Shown here: positions 1 through 8,357 of the stretch, one piece after another
Layout: every line of letters begins with the position of its first letter
Position numbering within the stretch: position 1 is the first letter of the stretch
Source: Bog-473 sp963741995
Lineage (GTDB): Bacteria; Actinomycetota; Acidimicrobiia; Acidimicrobiales; RAAP-2
Assembly (NCBI GenBank): GCA_963741995.1
Contig: CAVUKI010000006.1
Location: 1-64,000, forward strand
DNA length: 64,000 nucleotides
Direction of reading: 5' to 3'
Notes under the pieces: generated by a model
Databases searched by the model: none
The model's input: the letters and a program-made list of their open reading frames with translations, nothing else
Told to the model about the DNA's origin: nothing
Made by a program: the position numbers and the translations under genes

Positions 1-1
1 G

Positions 2-1699
2 ATCGCCCTGGTCACCTTCGCCATCATCCGCCTGAAGAACGCACCGAGCCGCCTCGAGCGCAAGTCACGCTTCTTCGGGTCCCACCTCGATGCCGCCTGG
101 ATCACCCTCCTTATGATCGCCGGCGTCATGATCACCCTCCTCCTCTACCGGGGGGCGCAGGTCAACACAGACCCGACCCAGTTTCCCTACGGCTGGGGCG
201 CCTTCGCCTCCCATACCGTCGCGAAGCTGCTGCACCCGCTCGGTGCCGGTACCAACTCGGTGCTGGTGACCGTCTTCCTACTCCTCAACATCGCCATCAT
301 CTCGGGCTTCATCGTCTTCGTCTCGTACTCCAAGCACCTGCACATTTTCTTCGCGCCGATCAACATTGCCTTCTCACGGCGCCCCCGGGCCCTCGGCGCC
401 CTCTACAGCACGCCCGACATGGACATGGAGAACGTCGACGAGGACACCGTGTTCGGCGTGGGCGAGATCGGGCACTTCACCTGGAAGCAGATGCTCGACT
501 TCAGCACCTGCACCGAGTGCGGGCGCTGCCAGTCGGCCTGTCCGGCCTGGACGACGGACAAGCCGTTGTCGCCCAAGCTGCTCATCATGGGCCTGCGCGA
601 CAACATGTTCGCCTCGGCCACCCCGCTCCTCACCGGTGAGGGCGAGCAGACCGCCCTGGTGCCCAATATCATCGACCCCGACGTGCTGTGGTCGTGCACC
701 ACGTGCGGGGCCTGCGTGAATGAGTGCCCGGTCGACATCGAGCACATCGACGCCATCGTCGACATGCGTCGCTACCAGGTGCTCATGGAGTCCGAGTTCC
801 CGAGCGAGGCCGGGCTCATGTTGCGCAACGTGGAGAACCAGGGCGACCCGTGGGGACTCGGGCAGAACAAGCGGACCGAGTGGACCCAGAGCCTCGATTT
901 CGAGATCCCCGTCATCACCGGCACCATCCCGGACGACATCGAGTACCTCTACTGGGTGGGCTGTGCCGGCGCCCTCGACGAGCGGGCCCGCAAGGGCGTC
1001 CAAGCCACGGCGCGCATGTTGCACCGGGCCGGCGTCACCTTCGGCATTCTCGGGCCCAAGGAGTCCTGCACCGGCGACCCGGTGCGGCGTCTGGGCAACG
1101 AGTACCTGTACCAGGAGCAGACGAAGATGAACATCGCCACCCTCGACGAGGCAGGCGCCAAGAAGATCATCGCGAGCTGCCCGCACTGCTTCAACACCAT
1201 CAAGAACGAATACCCCGCCCTCGGGGGCAACTACGAGGTCATCCACCACGCCGAACTGCTCGAGCACCTGGTGCGATCCGGCAAGCTCACGCCCGGCTCG
1301 GGCTACTCCGGCAAGGTCACCTACCACGACCCCTGCTATCTGGGCCGACACAACCGGATCATCGAGGAGCCGCGGACGGTGCTCAGCGCCATCCCCGGCG
1401 TCGAGCAGATCGAGATGAAGCGCTGCAAGGAGCGGGGCTTCTGCTGCGGCGCCGGCGGCGCCCGCATGTGGCTCGAGGAGAACATCGGCAAGCGGGTGAA
1501 CATGGAGCGCATGGATGAGGCGCTCGGCACCGGGGCCGACGTCGTGTCGACGGCCTGTCCCTACTGCATGATCATGCTGGACGACGCCGTCCGGGCCAAC
1601 GACAAGCAGGACGACGTGCGCGTCCTCGACCTCTCCCAACTCGTGGAGGAGTCGCTGGGCCAACCGGCGGTCGCCGGCCCGTCGGCTGCGTCCAGTTGA
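2..1699 (+). CDS. Membrane-anchored Fe-S oxidoreductase, heterodisulfide-reductase (HdrD-like) type, 5'-truncated
   Basis: The frame is open from base 2, so the start lies outside the window. The N-terminal part is hydrophobic, with about two membrane spans before position 350, like the nitrate-reductase-gamma-type anchor of actinobacterial HdrD-like proteins. Two ferredoxin-type motifs follow: CTECGRCQSACP (about 509-545) and CTTCGACVNECP (about 694-730). Two cysteine-rich CCG domains come next, ending in HDPCYLGRHN and FCCGAGG (about 1325-1455). The family passes electrons between a membrane quinone or cytochrome pool and a soluble partner through 4Fe-4S clusters. The partner is unknown here. 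The stop overlaps the next start (TTGA), so translation is probably coupled. Confidence 0.85.
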   Translation: MALVTFAIIRLKNAPSRLERKSRFFGSHLDAAWITLLMIAGVMITLLLYRGAQVNTDPTQFPYGWGAFASHTVAKLLHPLGAGTNSVLVTVFLLLNIAIISGFIVFVSYSKHLHIFFAPINIAFSRRPRALGALYSTPDMDMENVDEDTVFGVGEIGHFTWKQMLDFSTCTECGRCQSACPAWTTDKPLSPKLLIMGLRDNMFASATPLLTGEGEQTALVPNIIDPDVLWSCTTCGACVNECPVDIEHIDAIVDMRRYQVLMESEFPSEAGLMLRNVENQGDPWGLGQNKRTEWTQSLDFEIPVITGTIPDDIEYLYWVGCAGALDERARKGVQATARMLHRAGVTFGILGPKESCTGDPVRRLGNEYLYQEQTKMNIATLDEAGAKKIIASCPHCFNTIKNEYPALGGNYEVIHHAELLEHLVRSGKLTPGSGYSGKVTYHDPCYLGRHNRIIEEPRTVLSAIPGVEQIEMKRCKERGFCCGAGGARMWLEENIGKRVNMERMDEALGTGADVVSTACPYCMIMLDDAVRANDKQDDVRVLDLSQLVEESLGQPAVAGPSAASS

Positions 1700-2358
1700 C
1701 GCGGCGCCCGACCGGCATCGAAGGCGGGCGGACCGCCGCCGAGTGGCGGTGGCGTGTCACCGGTCTGTGTGGCGCGCTGGCGCTCGGAGTGCTCAGCCTT
1801 CCGGTCCTCTTCGTGACCGGGCCCGCCGGAGCGGCCACCACCTCGTCGCTGGCACAGTTCTTGCTCAAGTCCCACGAGGAGCCTGGTTTCACGGTCAGCG
1901 GGCGTCCCAGCACCATCACCACGCCGTCGGGGTTGATTGCGGGCGGGTCACTCACGGAGAGCGAGAGCAAGAGCTTCGTCAGCACTCTGCGGAAGGCCGG
2001 TTTCGTCAAGGCGGTCGATGAGAGCGTCAAGGGCTCGGGCAGCAACGAGGGCCTGTCCCTGGTCATGCAGTTCACCAACCCGGCCGGCGCCCAGGCCGGA
2101 GCGGCTCTGTTCCTGCAGGTGGCCAAGTCCGGCCAGACGGGGACAAAGCTGTTCCGTGTGGCCGGTGTGCCGGGAGCGAAGGGCGTCACCGTGACAGGTG
2201 GCGCTGGCGGGACGGCCAACGCCTACTGGACGGCCGGGGACTGCGCCTTTGGCGCCGGCATCTACGACGCCACGGTCACGTCGGCGAAGGCCGCCGCGGC
2301 GCCTGTGCAGGCCGGCGTCAGGACCCAGGCCAAGCGCGTCGGAATGGCCTGCCCGTAA
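1696..2358 (+). CDS. Secreted protein of unknown function
   Basis: A 220-residue protein starting at a TTG that overlaps the TGA of the Fe-S oxidoreductase gene. Residues 1-47 form a classical export signal: an Arg-rich start, then a hydrophobic stretch (LCGALALGVLSLPVLFV), then an AGA-A cleavage-like site. The mature part is Ser/Gly/Ala/Lys-rich with one Cys pair (GDCAFG and a C-terminal ACP), suggesting a small extracytoplasmic domain. I do not recognise the family. The overlap implies co-transcription with the redox protein, but no functional link is visible. Confidence 0.6.
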   Translation: MTRRPTGIEGGRTAAEWRWRVTGLCGALALGVLSLPVLFVTGPAGAATTSSLAQFLLKSHEEPGFTVSGRPSTITTPSGLIAGGSLTESESKSFVSTLRKAGFVKAVDESVKGSGSNEGLSLVMQFTNPAGAQAGAALFLQVAKSGQTGTKLFRVAGVPGAKGVTVTGGAGGTANAYWTAGDCAFGAGIYDATVTSAKAAAAPVQAGVRTQAKRVGMACP

Positions 2359-2391
2359 TGGCTGCGACGCGCCGGCAGGCCGCGCCCGGCG

Positions 2392-2817
2392 TCAGTTCGA
2401 GCCGAGAATCCCGTAGGCCCGCTCGGGATGCAGCGTAAGGGCGAGCCGTTTGTCGGCGATCATGGCGGCCCGGTACTCGTCCCAGTTCGGGTGCGCTCCC
2501 GACCCGGTCTCGTAGTAGCGGATCAACGCCTCCACGGTGGCGTCGTTCGGTTCGGCCGCCACCGGTGAGAGCTCGGCCGTCGCTTCGATGACCACGTATT
2601 GGTAGAAGTTGTCGCCCAGCACGTAGAGCGAGGCGCGTGGGTCGCGTCGCAGGTTGGTCGTCTTGGCCCGGTCGTCCGTCACCGAGATCAGGAACGTGTC
2701 GCCCTCGTCGGGCACGTACATGATGTTGGAGAGCTGTGGGCGCCCGTTGGCGCGGATGGTGGCCAGGACCCCCTGCCTGCGGTCCCGGACGAATGCGTAT
2801 GCCTCGGTCAGATCCAT
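2392..2817 (-). CDS. PPOX-class FMN/F420-dependent oxidoreductase
   Basis: A 141-residue split-barrel flavoprotein of the pyridoxamine-5'-phosphate-oxidase-like superfamily. It contains GVLATIRANGRPQLSNI near the start and then RDPRASLYVLGD, the usual core of actinobacterial Rv1155-like proteins that bind F420 or FMN. The specific substrate cannot be told. The ATG at 2815-2817 was chosen over the longer frame because homology starts there (MDLTEAYAF) and because TACGGT lies 7 nt upstream, a leaderless arrangement. It lies 19 bp downstream of the aquaporin gene on the same strand. Confidence 0.85.
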   Translation of the reverse strand: MDLTEAYAFVRDRRQGVLATIRANGRPQLSNIMYVPDEGDTFLISVTDDRAKTTNLRRDPRASLYVLGDNFYQYVVIEATAELSPVAAEPNDATVEALIRYYETGSGAHPNWDEYRAAMIADKRLALTLHPERAYGILGSN

Positions 2818-2824
2818 GGACCCG

Positions 2825-2830
2825 ACCGTA
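2825..2830 (-). promoter_or_regulatory. -10 box of a leaderless promoter for the PPOX gene
   Basis: TACGGT on the minus strand is followed by 7 nt and the ATG at 2817, with no Shine-Dalgarno between. The TANNNT-N6/7-start pattern recurs at many genes in this window. Confidence 0.5.
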
Positions 2831-2836
2831 GCGGGG

Positions 2837-3583
2837 CTACGTCGCCGCGGGCCCCACCACGATCTCGTCCTTGGAGGTGTCGGCCAGGACCAGGTGGATG
2901 ACCGCTGCCACCAACGCACCGACGAGCGGGGCGACGATGAAGAGCCAGACCTGGCTGAGGGCCGTACCCCCGACGACGAGGGCCGGCCCGAGGCTCCGGG
3001 CCGGGTTCACCGAGGTGCCCGTGAGCGGGATGCCGATGAGGTGCACGATCACGAGGCCGAAGCCGATGGCCACTCCGGCCGCGCCCTGAATGGCTGCCTT
3101 GTGCGTGGCAAACAGCACCACGAGCACGAAGATCGCCGTCAGCACGACCTCGATCAGGAAGGCGCCCCCCTGGCTCACCAATAGGTGCGATTCCTTGCCG
3201 TACCCGTCCGTACCGAGGCCCTGGACCGACTTCTTGTACAGCGGCGAGGTGGTGAACATCCAGTAGAGGAGATACGCACCGACGATCCCGCCCGCGAACT
3301 GAGCCACGAGGTAGGCCACACCTTCGGCCAGCTTCATGCGGCCCGCTGCGATGAACCCGAGCGTGACGGCCGGGTTCACGTGGCAGCCAGAGATCGGTCC
3401 GATGGCGTAGACGAGCGCCACGAGGACCAGGCCGAAGGCGAGGGCGGTGGCAGCAACCCCAGCGGCGTAGCTCAACCCGAAGAGCTTGAAGCCGAAAGTC
3501 TCCGTAGCGACACCGACGGCCACGACGACCAGTATCAAGGTGCCGAGGAACTCAGCACCGAGCTTTCTCGGTTCCAGATGCAT
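2837..3583 (-). CDS. aqpZ: Aquaporin (MIP family water/glycerol channel)
   Basis: A 248-residue, six-span channel protein. Both NPA boxes are present: SGCHVNPAVT in the first half and GTSVNPARS in the second, the latter followed by the selectivity-filter Arg. The family passes water or small neutral solutes across the inner membrane. The ATG at 3583 is preceded by a strong AGGAGGT ribosome site, and homology begins at MHLEPRKLGAEFLGT, so the longer upstream frame is rejected. The sequence resembles AqpZ rather than glycerol facilitators, but specificity was not proven. Confidence 0.92.
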   Translation of the reverse strand: MHLEPRKLGAEFLGTLILVVVAVGVATETFGFKLFGLSYAAGVAATALAFGLVLVALVYAIGPISGCHVNPAVTLGFIAAGRMKLAEGVAYLVAQFAGGIVGAYLLYWMFTTSPLYKKSVQGLGTDGYGKESHLLVSQGGAFLIEVVLTAIFVLVVLFATHKAAIQGAAGVAIGFGLVIVHLIGIPLTGTSVNPARSLGPALVVGGTALSQVWLFIVAPLVGALVAAVIHLVLADTSKDEIVVGPAAT

Positions 3584-3733
3584 GACCGTGACCTCCTGTG
3601 TCCAGGCGAGGGGAATGGACACCGGAAGTTTCGCAGCGCCTGTTTGCATAGACGCGGATACCCGGACACGAACTACCAGCTCACAGGGCCGACAACTCCG
3701 GTCCAATGCGGCCGGGAGCGCTCCCTCGAGGGT

Positions 3734-4156
3734 CTAAATGGCAGCCATGGCCTTCTCGTCGGCCTCGCGCAGGCGGGTGGCCATGGCCGCGAGCATCTTC
3801 CGCGAGAGCGCGGGCACGGCGTCGAGCACGCCGTTGAACTGGCGCTGACCGAGAACGAGCAGGGTCATGTCGGTGTCCGAGATCACCGAGGCCGAGCGCG
3901 GGCGGCGGTCGAGCAGCGCCATTTCACCGAAGTACTGGCCTGGCCCGAGCGTCGCCACCTTGCGGTTGTTCCGCCGCACGGCGGCCTGCCCCTTCACAAT
4001 GAGGAAGAACTCACGGCCGATGGTGCCCTGCTCGCACAGCAGCCGCCCGGGTGGCACCGTCACTTCTTCCAGCGCCCGCTTGATGGTGCGCAGGTCCTTG
4101 GCCGACGAGGTGGAGAACAGCCAGATCTTGGACAGGTCGAAGTTGTTGCCGCTCAT
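3734..4156 (-). CDS. Stand-alone cyclic-nucleotide-binding-domain protein
   Basis: A 140-residue protein made almost entirely of one cNMP-binding beta-roll. It shows PPGRLLCEQGTIGREFFLIVKG and the phosphate-binding-cassette-like FGEMALLDRRPRSASV. There is no helix-turn-helix after the roll, so it is not a CRP-type activator by itself. It may act as a second-messenger-binding partner protein. The ATG at 4156 has TACTGT 7 nt upstream, suggesting leaderless translation. It sits between the aquaporin and a PII gene on the same strand. Confidence 0.85.
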   Translation of the reverse strand: MSGNNFDLSKIWLFSTSSAKDLRTIKRALEEVTVPPGRLLCEQGTIGREFFLIVKGQAAVRRNNRKVATLGPGQYFGEMALLDRRPRSASVISDTDMTLLVLGQRQFNGVLDAVPALSRKMLAAMATRLREADEKAMAAI

Positions 4157-4163
4157 GGCGCAA

Positions 4164-4169
4164 ACAGTA
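4164..4169 (-). promoter_or_regulatory. -10 box of a leaderless promoter for the cNMP-binding gene
   Basis: TACTGT on the minus strand lies 7 nt before the ATG at 4156, and no ribosome site is visible. Confidence 0.5.
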
Positions 4170-4212
4170 CCCCTGGCCCTTCCCACGTGCTCGTTTGCGA
4201 GCCCGCAACGGC

Positions 4213-4551
4213 TCAGACGGCGTCGGCCCCGCGTTCGCCGGTGCGCACACGCACCACTGTCTCGGCCGGGATGACCCAGACCTTGCCGTCGCCGATCTTC
4301 CCGGTGGCGGCTGAGGACACGATGGCGTCGACCACGGCCTCGGCCCGGTCGTCCTCCACGAGGACCTCGACCCGGAGCTTGGGCACGAAGTCGACCTGGT
4401 ACTCGGCGCCCCGATAGTTCTCGGTGTGCCCCCGCTGGCGTCCGAAGCCCTGAGCCTCGGTGAGGGTCATGCCGGCGACGCCCATGTTCTTCAGGACATT
4501 CTTGACGTCGTCGATTTTGAACGGCTTCACCACCGCGACCACGAGCTTCAT
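4213..4551 (-). CDS. glnB: Nitrogen regulatory protein PII (first copy)
   Basis: A 112-residue PII signal-transduction protein. The T-loop RGAEYQVDFVPK carries the conserved Tyr51 used for nucleotidylylation. The B- and C-loop motifs TGKIGDGKVWV and VRVRTGERG are intact. PII binds ATP/ADP and 2-oxoglutarate and reports nitrogen status to transporters and enzymes. AGAGG lies 8 nt before the ATG at 4551, whereas the GTG at 4560 would sit too close. It is not next to an ammonium transporter, unlike the second copy at 7952, which it closely resembles. Confidence 0.93.
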   Translation of the reverse strand: MKLVVAVVKPFKIDDVKNVLKNMGVAGMTLTEAQGFGRQRGHTENYRGAEYQVDFVPKLRVEVLVEDDRAEAVVDAIVSSAATGKIGDGKVWVIPAETVVRVRTGERGADAV

Positions 4552-4733
4552 CTGCTGCACCTCTCGATCCGCCGGACGTCTGCGCCCTCCCAGAGCACGT
4601 TAGTGACCGGGGCGGGACCGGCGCCCCGGGGGACCGCGGGACCCCTCCCGGCGACGTGACCGGCGCCCCGCCGAGACCCCGTCTGCCCGTGGCGAGCCCG
4701 GATGGAGCGAAGGGAGCAACTCACGGGGAGCGG

Positions 4734-4739
4734 TAGCCT
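4734..4739 (+). promoter_or_regulatory. -10 box of a leaderless promoter
   Basis: TAGCCT is followed by 6 nt and the ATG at 4746. Confidence 0.45.
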
Positions 4740-4745
4740 TCCCCG

Positions 4746-5345
4746 ATGCCTTCGAGTCCGAGTGCCGGCGATCCCGGGGAAGAGCGCGCGCCCGGCATGA
4801 CGCGCTGGGAGCGCATCAAGTACTCCATGGTGCGTCCCGACGACGACCCGAAGGACGCGAAAGACCAGGAGATCCGGCCCGTCGACGAGATCGAGGCCGA
4901 GATCAGCCGGTCCAACGACAAGGAACGGACGATCGGGCTGGTGGCCGCCCCGATCGCGGCGATCGTCGGGCTCGTCATTAGCTCGGCGTCCATCAATTAT
5001 GCCAAAACCCACAACCAGAGCGTCTCCGTCTACAAGGAGCTCACGTTCGTCCTTCTGGGCCTCGCCGTTCTGATCCTGCTCACGTCGTGGCTCCGCAAGC
5101 GCCTGTTCCAAGGCATCACGTTGGCGCTCTATGGCTTGGCCATCTTCCAGCTCCACTACACCTACGTCGGGTTCGCTGCCCCCTTCCTCCTCGCCGGCGC
5201 CTGGTACCTGGTGCGGGCCTACCGCCTGCAACAGGAGCTCAAGCGGGCGGAGGCGGCCGGCCCCGGCGCGCCACGACCCAAGTCGAGTCCGGGAGCTGCC
5301 GCGCCGCGCCCTCGCCGCAACAAGCGTTACACGCCGCCCTCCTGA
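4746..5345 (+). CDS. Integral membrane protein of unknown function
   Basis: A 199-residue protein with a charged cytoplasmic N-terminus (about residues 1-62, rich in Asp/Glu/Arg). About four hydrophobic segments lie between residues 62 and 155, and the Pro/Arg/Lys-rich tail is basic. There is no catalytic motif. The layout resembles conserved actinobacterial membrane proteins of unknown role. The start is supported by the leaderless -10 box 6 nt upstream. It converges with the next gene across about 107 bp that hold no other feature I can identify. Confidence 0.65.
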   Translation: MPSSPSAGDPGEERAPGMTRWERIKYSMVRPDDDPKDAKDQEIRPVDEIEAEISRSNDKERTIGLVAAPIAAIVGLVISSASINYAKTHNQSVSVYKELTFVLLGLAVLILLTSWLRKRLFQGITLALYGLAIFQLHYTYVGFAAPFLLAGAWYLVRAYRLQQELKRAEAAGPGAPRPKSSPGAAAPRPRRNKRYTPPS

Positions 5346-5452
5346 TCCTTCTCTGACCCGCTCGCACCGACGGGGGCGTGCTCAGCCCGGTTGGAGGTGG
5401 CTGCGCACAGGCCCGAGTGCGCGGATGTCGGTGAGGCCGCTGTCGGCTGCGC

Positions 5453-6055
5453 TCAGGGAGCGGCCGGTGCGTCGGCCGACGCGGTGGCGTGACGCCGGCG
5501 GCGCAGCAGCAGGAGCAGCGCCACGAGCAACAGCAGTATTGCCGCCAAGACCGCCGGGAGCACGAACGCGCCGGCCGACGAGTGCTCGGTGGCCACGATG
5601 GAGGCCGGTGACACCAGGGCGGGATCGCCCGGCACGGCGATGGCGGCCACGGTGGAGCCTGGCGGGTGCAACGAGTCGCCCGGGAGCTGCTCGCTGTAGC
5701 GCCTCCCGTCGAGCGTGTACACGCCGTGGCACGCGTACCCCGCTGCGTTGCTGCCACTGCCTCCAAGAAGGCCCAGGCATCCCGTCACCGTGAACGTGAC
5801 CGGCACGCCGTCACGGTGCAGGCGGTCATCCTGCTGGTTCGTGTGGACACCGACAACCGTGAAGACGATCGCCAGGATGGCGAGCGTGGCGAGCACGATC
5901 CCGATCACCACCTGGCCGACACGTCGGCGATCCACTGCGACGCCCGCACCGCGGAGTTGGCCGACGCGGTCCCCCGCCTCGTGGCGATCGTCGGTCTTGC
6001 CCGTTCGGCTGTCATCATCGCCGTTTCCGGCCACGGGAGGGTCGGTCGTGGTCAT
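5453..6055 (-). CDS. Two-span membrane protein, DUF3592-like
   Basis: A 200-residue protein. It has a polar N-terminus of about 48 residues, a first membrane span (VVIGIVLATLAILAIVFTVV), an extracytoplasmic domain of about 85 residues and a second span (about 166-186) ending in RRRR. The outer domain carries two Cys (TGCLG, YACHGVY) and the stretch YTLDGRRYSEQLPG, similar to DUF3592-type proteins. The family assignment is from general resemblance only. The role is unknown. Confidence 0.6.
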   Translation of the reverse strand: MTTTDPPVAGNGDDDSRTGKTDDRHEAGDRVGQLRGAGVAVDRRRVGQVVIGIVLATLAILAIVFTVVGVHTNQQDDRLHRDGVPVTFTVTGCLGLLGGSGSNAAGYACHGVYTLDGRRYSEQLPGDSLHPPGSTVAAIAVPGDPALVSPASIVATEHSSAGAFVLPAVLAAILLLLVALLLLLRRRRHATASADAPAAP

Positions 6056-6250
6056 GTCGATCGGGAGAGCGTAGTGGGCTGCACCGCCGAGCTCGGTGCG
6101 GCCTTTTCGGCGCGGTGCAGCCCGGCCTAAACCAGTTGGATCGCTCCTTGGGGTGGATTAACAAGCTCGAAACACACGCGTGATGATGCGGAAACTCCTG
6201 AACTGCATTGTGTCTGCGGCGGGGTGAACCGTCCGAAATGGCTTAGCCGT
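6056..6250 (+). other. Intergenic region upstream of the ammonium transporter
   Basis: No ORF with coding character is seen here. The stretch is more AT-rich than its surroundings around 6150-6245 and probably holds the amt promoter. I could not find a convincing -35/-10 pair or a GlnR box. Confidence 0.4.
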
Positions 6251-6295
6251 ACCCGGTGTTTGGTAACGCTCTGGCCGCAGAGCGGGGCACCGGGT
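6251..6295 (+). promoter_or_regulatory. Two-stem hairpin in the leader of the amt gene
   Basis: An outer pair ACCCGGTG (6251-6258) / CACCGGGT (6288-6295) encloses an inner pair CGCTCTG (6267-6273) / CAGAGCG (6278-6284) with a GCCG loop. All 15 base pairs are perfect. It ends 13 nt before the AGGAGAG ribosome site of amt, so it could be an RNA element or attenuator, or an operator if transcription starts downstream of it. Confidence 0.55.
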
Positions 6296-6319
6296 CGGAT
6301 GACAGTTAGGAGAGCTTGA

Positions 6320-7918
6320 GTGATCCATCTGATAGGAGCGGCCTCGTACGTTCCGTATCCCAGTTGGCTCAATCCGGCAGACAATACGTGGCAGATAACA
6401 GCCGCCACCTTCGTCGGTCTGATGAGCCTTCCTGCCCTGGCAGTGCTCTACGCGTCCCTTGTTCCCAAGAAGTGGGCCGTGAACGTACTCGCCATGATGT
6501 TCGCCGGATTCTCACTGGTGATGGTCGTCTGGTTCCTGTGGGGGTACAAGCTCGGCTTCGGCGATACGTCCATCGGTGGCGGCGTCCACCTCGTCGGTGG
6601 TGTGGCCACGCAGACGCAGAACGCGGGAACGACCGGCACCTTGCAGCACTTCTTCGAGAACTTCGTCGGGAAGCCGGGTCCGATCACCAGTGCGTACGGT
6701 GAACAGGCGCAGGCAGACTCGGCGGCCAACACGATCATCCCGTTCCACTTCCCGACCTCGGCACTCGCCTACTTCCAATTCGTGTTCGCCGCGATCACAC
6801 CGCTGCTGTTCCTCGGAAGCGTGCTCGGGCGCATCAAGTTCAGCGCGTGGTGCATCCTGGTGCCGTTCTGGTCGACGTTCGTCTACGGCGTCGACGCCTT
6901 CATGCTCTGGGGCGGCGGCTACTTCGCCCAGGAGGGTGCGCTCGACTTCTCCGGTGGGTACGTCATCCACATGTCGGCCGGAGTGTCCGGCTTCGTGGCC
7001 GCCTGGGTGCTCGGGCCAAGACTCCTGCGAGATCGACAGCATGCCTTGCCCAACAACCTCGTGATGGCGGCCGTCGGCGCCGGCATCCTGTGGCTCGGTT
7101 GGAACGGGTTCAACGGCGGTGACCCCTACTACGCCGGGGCCAGCGCGGCCGCAGCGGTGGTCAACACGAACCTGGCCACGGCGACCGGTGTGCTGGTCTG
7201 GATCGCCCTCGACGCCTGGCTCTCCAAGGAGAAGAAGCCGACGTTCCTGGGCGGCGTGAACGGCATGATCTGCGGCCTGGTCGGCATCACACCGTGCGCC
7301 GGCTGGGTCAACGGCCTGGGCGCCATCTTCGTCGGCGCCATCTGCTGCGCGATCGTCTGGCTCGCCTGGAACTTCCTGTCCAAGGTGCCGCCCTTCTCGA
7401 GGGTCGACGACGCCCTGGGTGTCGTCTACACCCACGGCATCGCAGGCTTCTTCGGCGGCATGTTGCTGGGCATCTTCGGCGACCCGAACATGATTGAGTA
7501 CGGTTGCGGCCACCTCAATGCGTCCGGGCAGGTCATCGCCACGACCCAGGCGCAGTACCTGACAGCGAAGGGGACCTGCGTGCCCTTCGGTGTCAACGGC
7601 CTGCTGTACACCGGGTCGGCGCACCAGTTGTGGGAACAGTTCCGAGCGGCCATCTTCGTCATCTTCTGGTCCGCGCTCATCACCTTCATCCTGATGAAGC
7701 TCATCGGCCTGGTCCTGCGGGGCGCCCGCTACAAGGACGAGATCCTCGAAGTCGGCGACCTCGCCATCCACGGCGAGGAGGCCTTCCCCGAGGAGACGCT
7801 CGCCATGCGCTCTGACGGTGCCTTCGCCATGGCCGGTCTCGACAAGGGCGGTTCGGGAACTTCCGTCGAACCGGATCCATCTCCGCCGGCACCACCACCC
7901 GGCGGCGGCGGTTCCTAG
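6320..7918 (+). CDS. amt: Ammonium transporter
   Basis: A 532-residue Amt/Mep/Rh-family channel with about 11 membrane spans. The pore His pair is present in VIHMSAGVSGF and YTHGIAGFFGG. The protein is longer than the usual 400-450 residues. There is an extra outside loop at about residues 85-140 (GGVATQTQNAG onward) and a Pro/Gly-rich cytoplasmic tail after residue 495. The start is GTG at 6320 with AGGAGAG about 6 nt upstream. The PII gene follows after 33 bp, the standard amt-glnK pairing in which PII plugs the channel when nitrogen is ample. Confidence 0.95.
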   Translation: MIHLIGAASYVPYPSWLNPADNTWQITAATFVGLMSLPALAVLYASLVPKKWAVNVLAMMFAGFSLVMVVWFLWGYKLGFGDTSIGGGVHLVGGVATQTQNAGTTGTLQHFFENFVGKPGPITSAYGEQAQADSAANTIIPFHFPTSALAYFQFVFAAITPLLFLGSVLGRIKFSAWCILVPFWSTFVYGVDAFMLWGGGYFAQEGALDFSGGYVIHMSAGVSGFVAAWVLGPRLLRDRQHALPNNLVMAAVGAGILWLGWNGFNGGDPYYAGASAAAAVVNTNLATATGVLVWIALDAWLSKEKKPTFLGGVNGMICGLVGITPCAGWVNGLGAIFVGAICCAIVWLAWNFLSKVPPFSRVDDALGVVYTHGIAGFFGGMLLGIFGDPNMIEYGCGHLNASGQVIATTQAQYLTAKGTCVPFGVNGLLYTGSAHQLWEQFRAAIFVIFWSALITFILMKLIGLVLRGARYKDEILEVGDLAIHGEEAFPEETLAMRSDGAFAMAGLDKGGSGTSVEPDPSPPAPPPGGGGS

Positions 7919-7951
7919 GCCCGGTCATACAGGACGAAAGGAGATCGACAG

Positions 7952-8290
7952 ATGAAGCTGATTGTGGCAGTCCTCAAGCCATTCAAGCTCGATGACGTCA
8001 AGGAGACTCTGAAGAACCTCGGGGTGCAGGGCATGACCCTGACCGAGGCGCAGGGTTTCGGACGCCAGCGAGGCCACACCGAGGTGTACCGCGGTGCGGA
8101 GTACGAGGTGGACTTCGTCCCCAAGCTCCGCATCGAGGTGCTGGTGGACGACGGCCAGGCCGACGAGGTGGTGGATGCCATCGTCGCTTCGGCCTCCACG
8201 GGCAAGATCGGCGACGGCAAGGTGTGGGTCCTGCCTGTCGAAGCCGTGGTGCGGGTACGCACCGGAGAACGCGGGTCTGACGCGTTGTAG
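7952..8290 (+). CDS. glnK: Nitrogen regulatory protein PII of the amt operon (second copy)
   Basis: A 112-residue PII protein with T-loop RGAEYEVDFVPK (Tyr51 present), TGKIGDGKVWV and VRVRTGERG. AAAGGAG lies 7 nt before the ATG. It follows amt closely, so it is most likely the channel's dedicated regulator (GlnK role). It differs from the copy at 4213 at scattered positions only, so the two may form mixed trimers or divide labour. Confidence 0.94.
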   Translation: MKLIVAVLKPFKLDDVKETLKNLGVQGMTLTEAQGFGRQRGHTEVYRGAEYEVDFVPKLRIEVLVDDGQADEVVDAIVASASTGKIGDGKVWVLPVEAVVRVRTGERGSDAL

Positions 8291-8319
8291 CGACGCAGCA
8301 GTCCTGTAGACGGTCGGTC

Positions 8320-8349
8320 AGGCCGGGGCGCGGCGAGGTGCCCCGGCCT
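8320..8349. terminator. Probable terminator between convergent genes
   Basis: Perfect 10-bp inverted repeat AGGCCGGGGC (8320-8329) / GCCCCGGCCT (8340-8349) with a 10-nt loop, 29 bp after the PII stop. It lacks a T-run, as is common in high-GC actinobacteria. Confidence 0.6.
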
Positions 8350-8357
8350 GCCGCTGT

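Noticed and set aside
374..1663. Long minus-strand open frame opposite the Fe-S oxidoreductase
   Set aside because: It mirrors codon structure of the true gene; no motifs, and Val/Leu/Gly/His-rich composition typical of antisense high-GC frames.
6150..6250. GlnR-type nitrogen box before amt
   Set aside because: GTGAAC and GGAAAC-like words are present, but not at the GTnAC-N6-GAAAC spacing.
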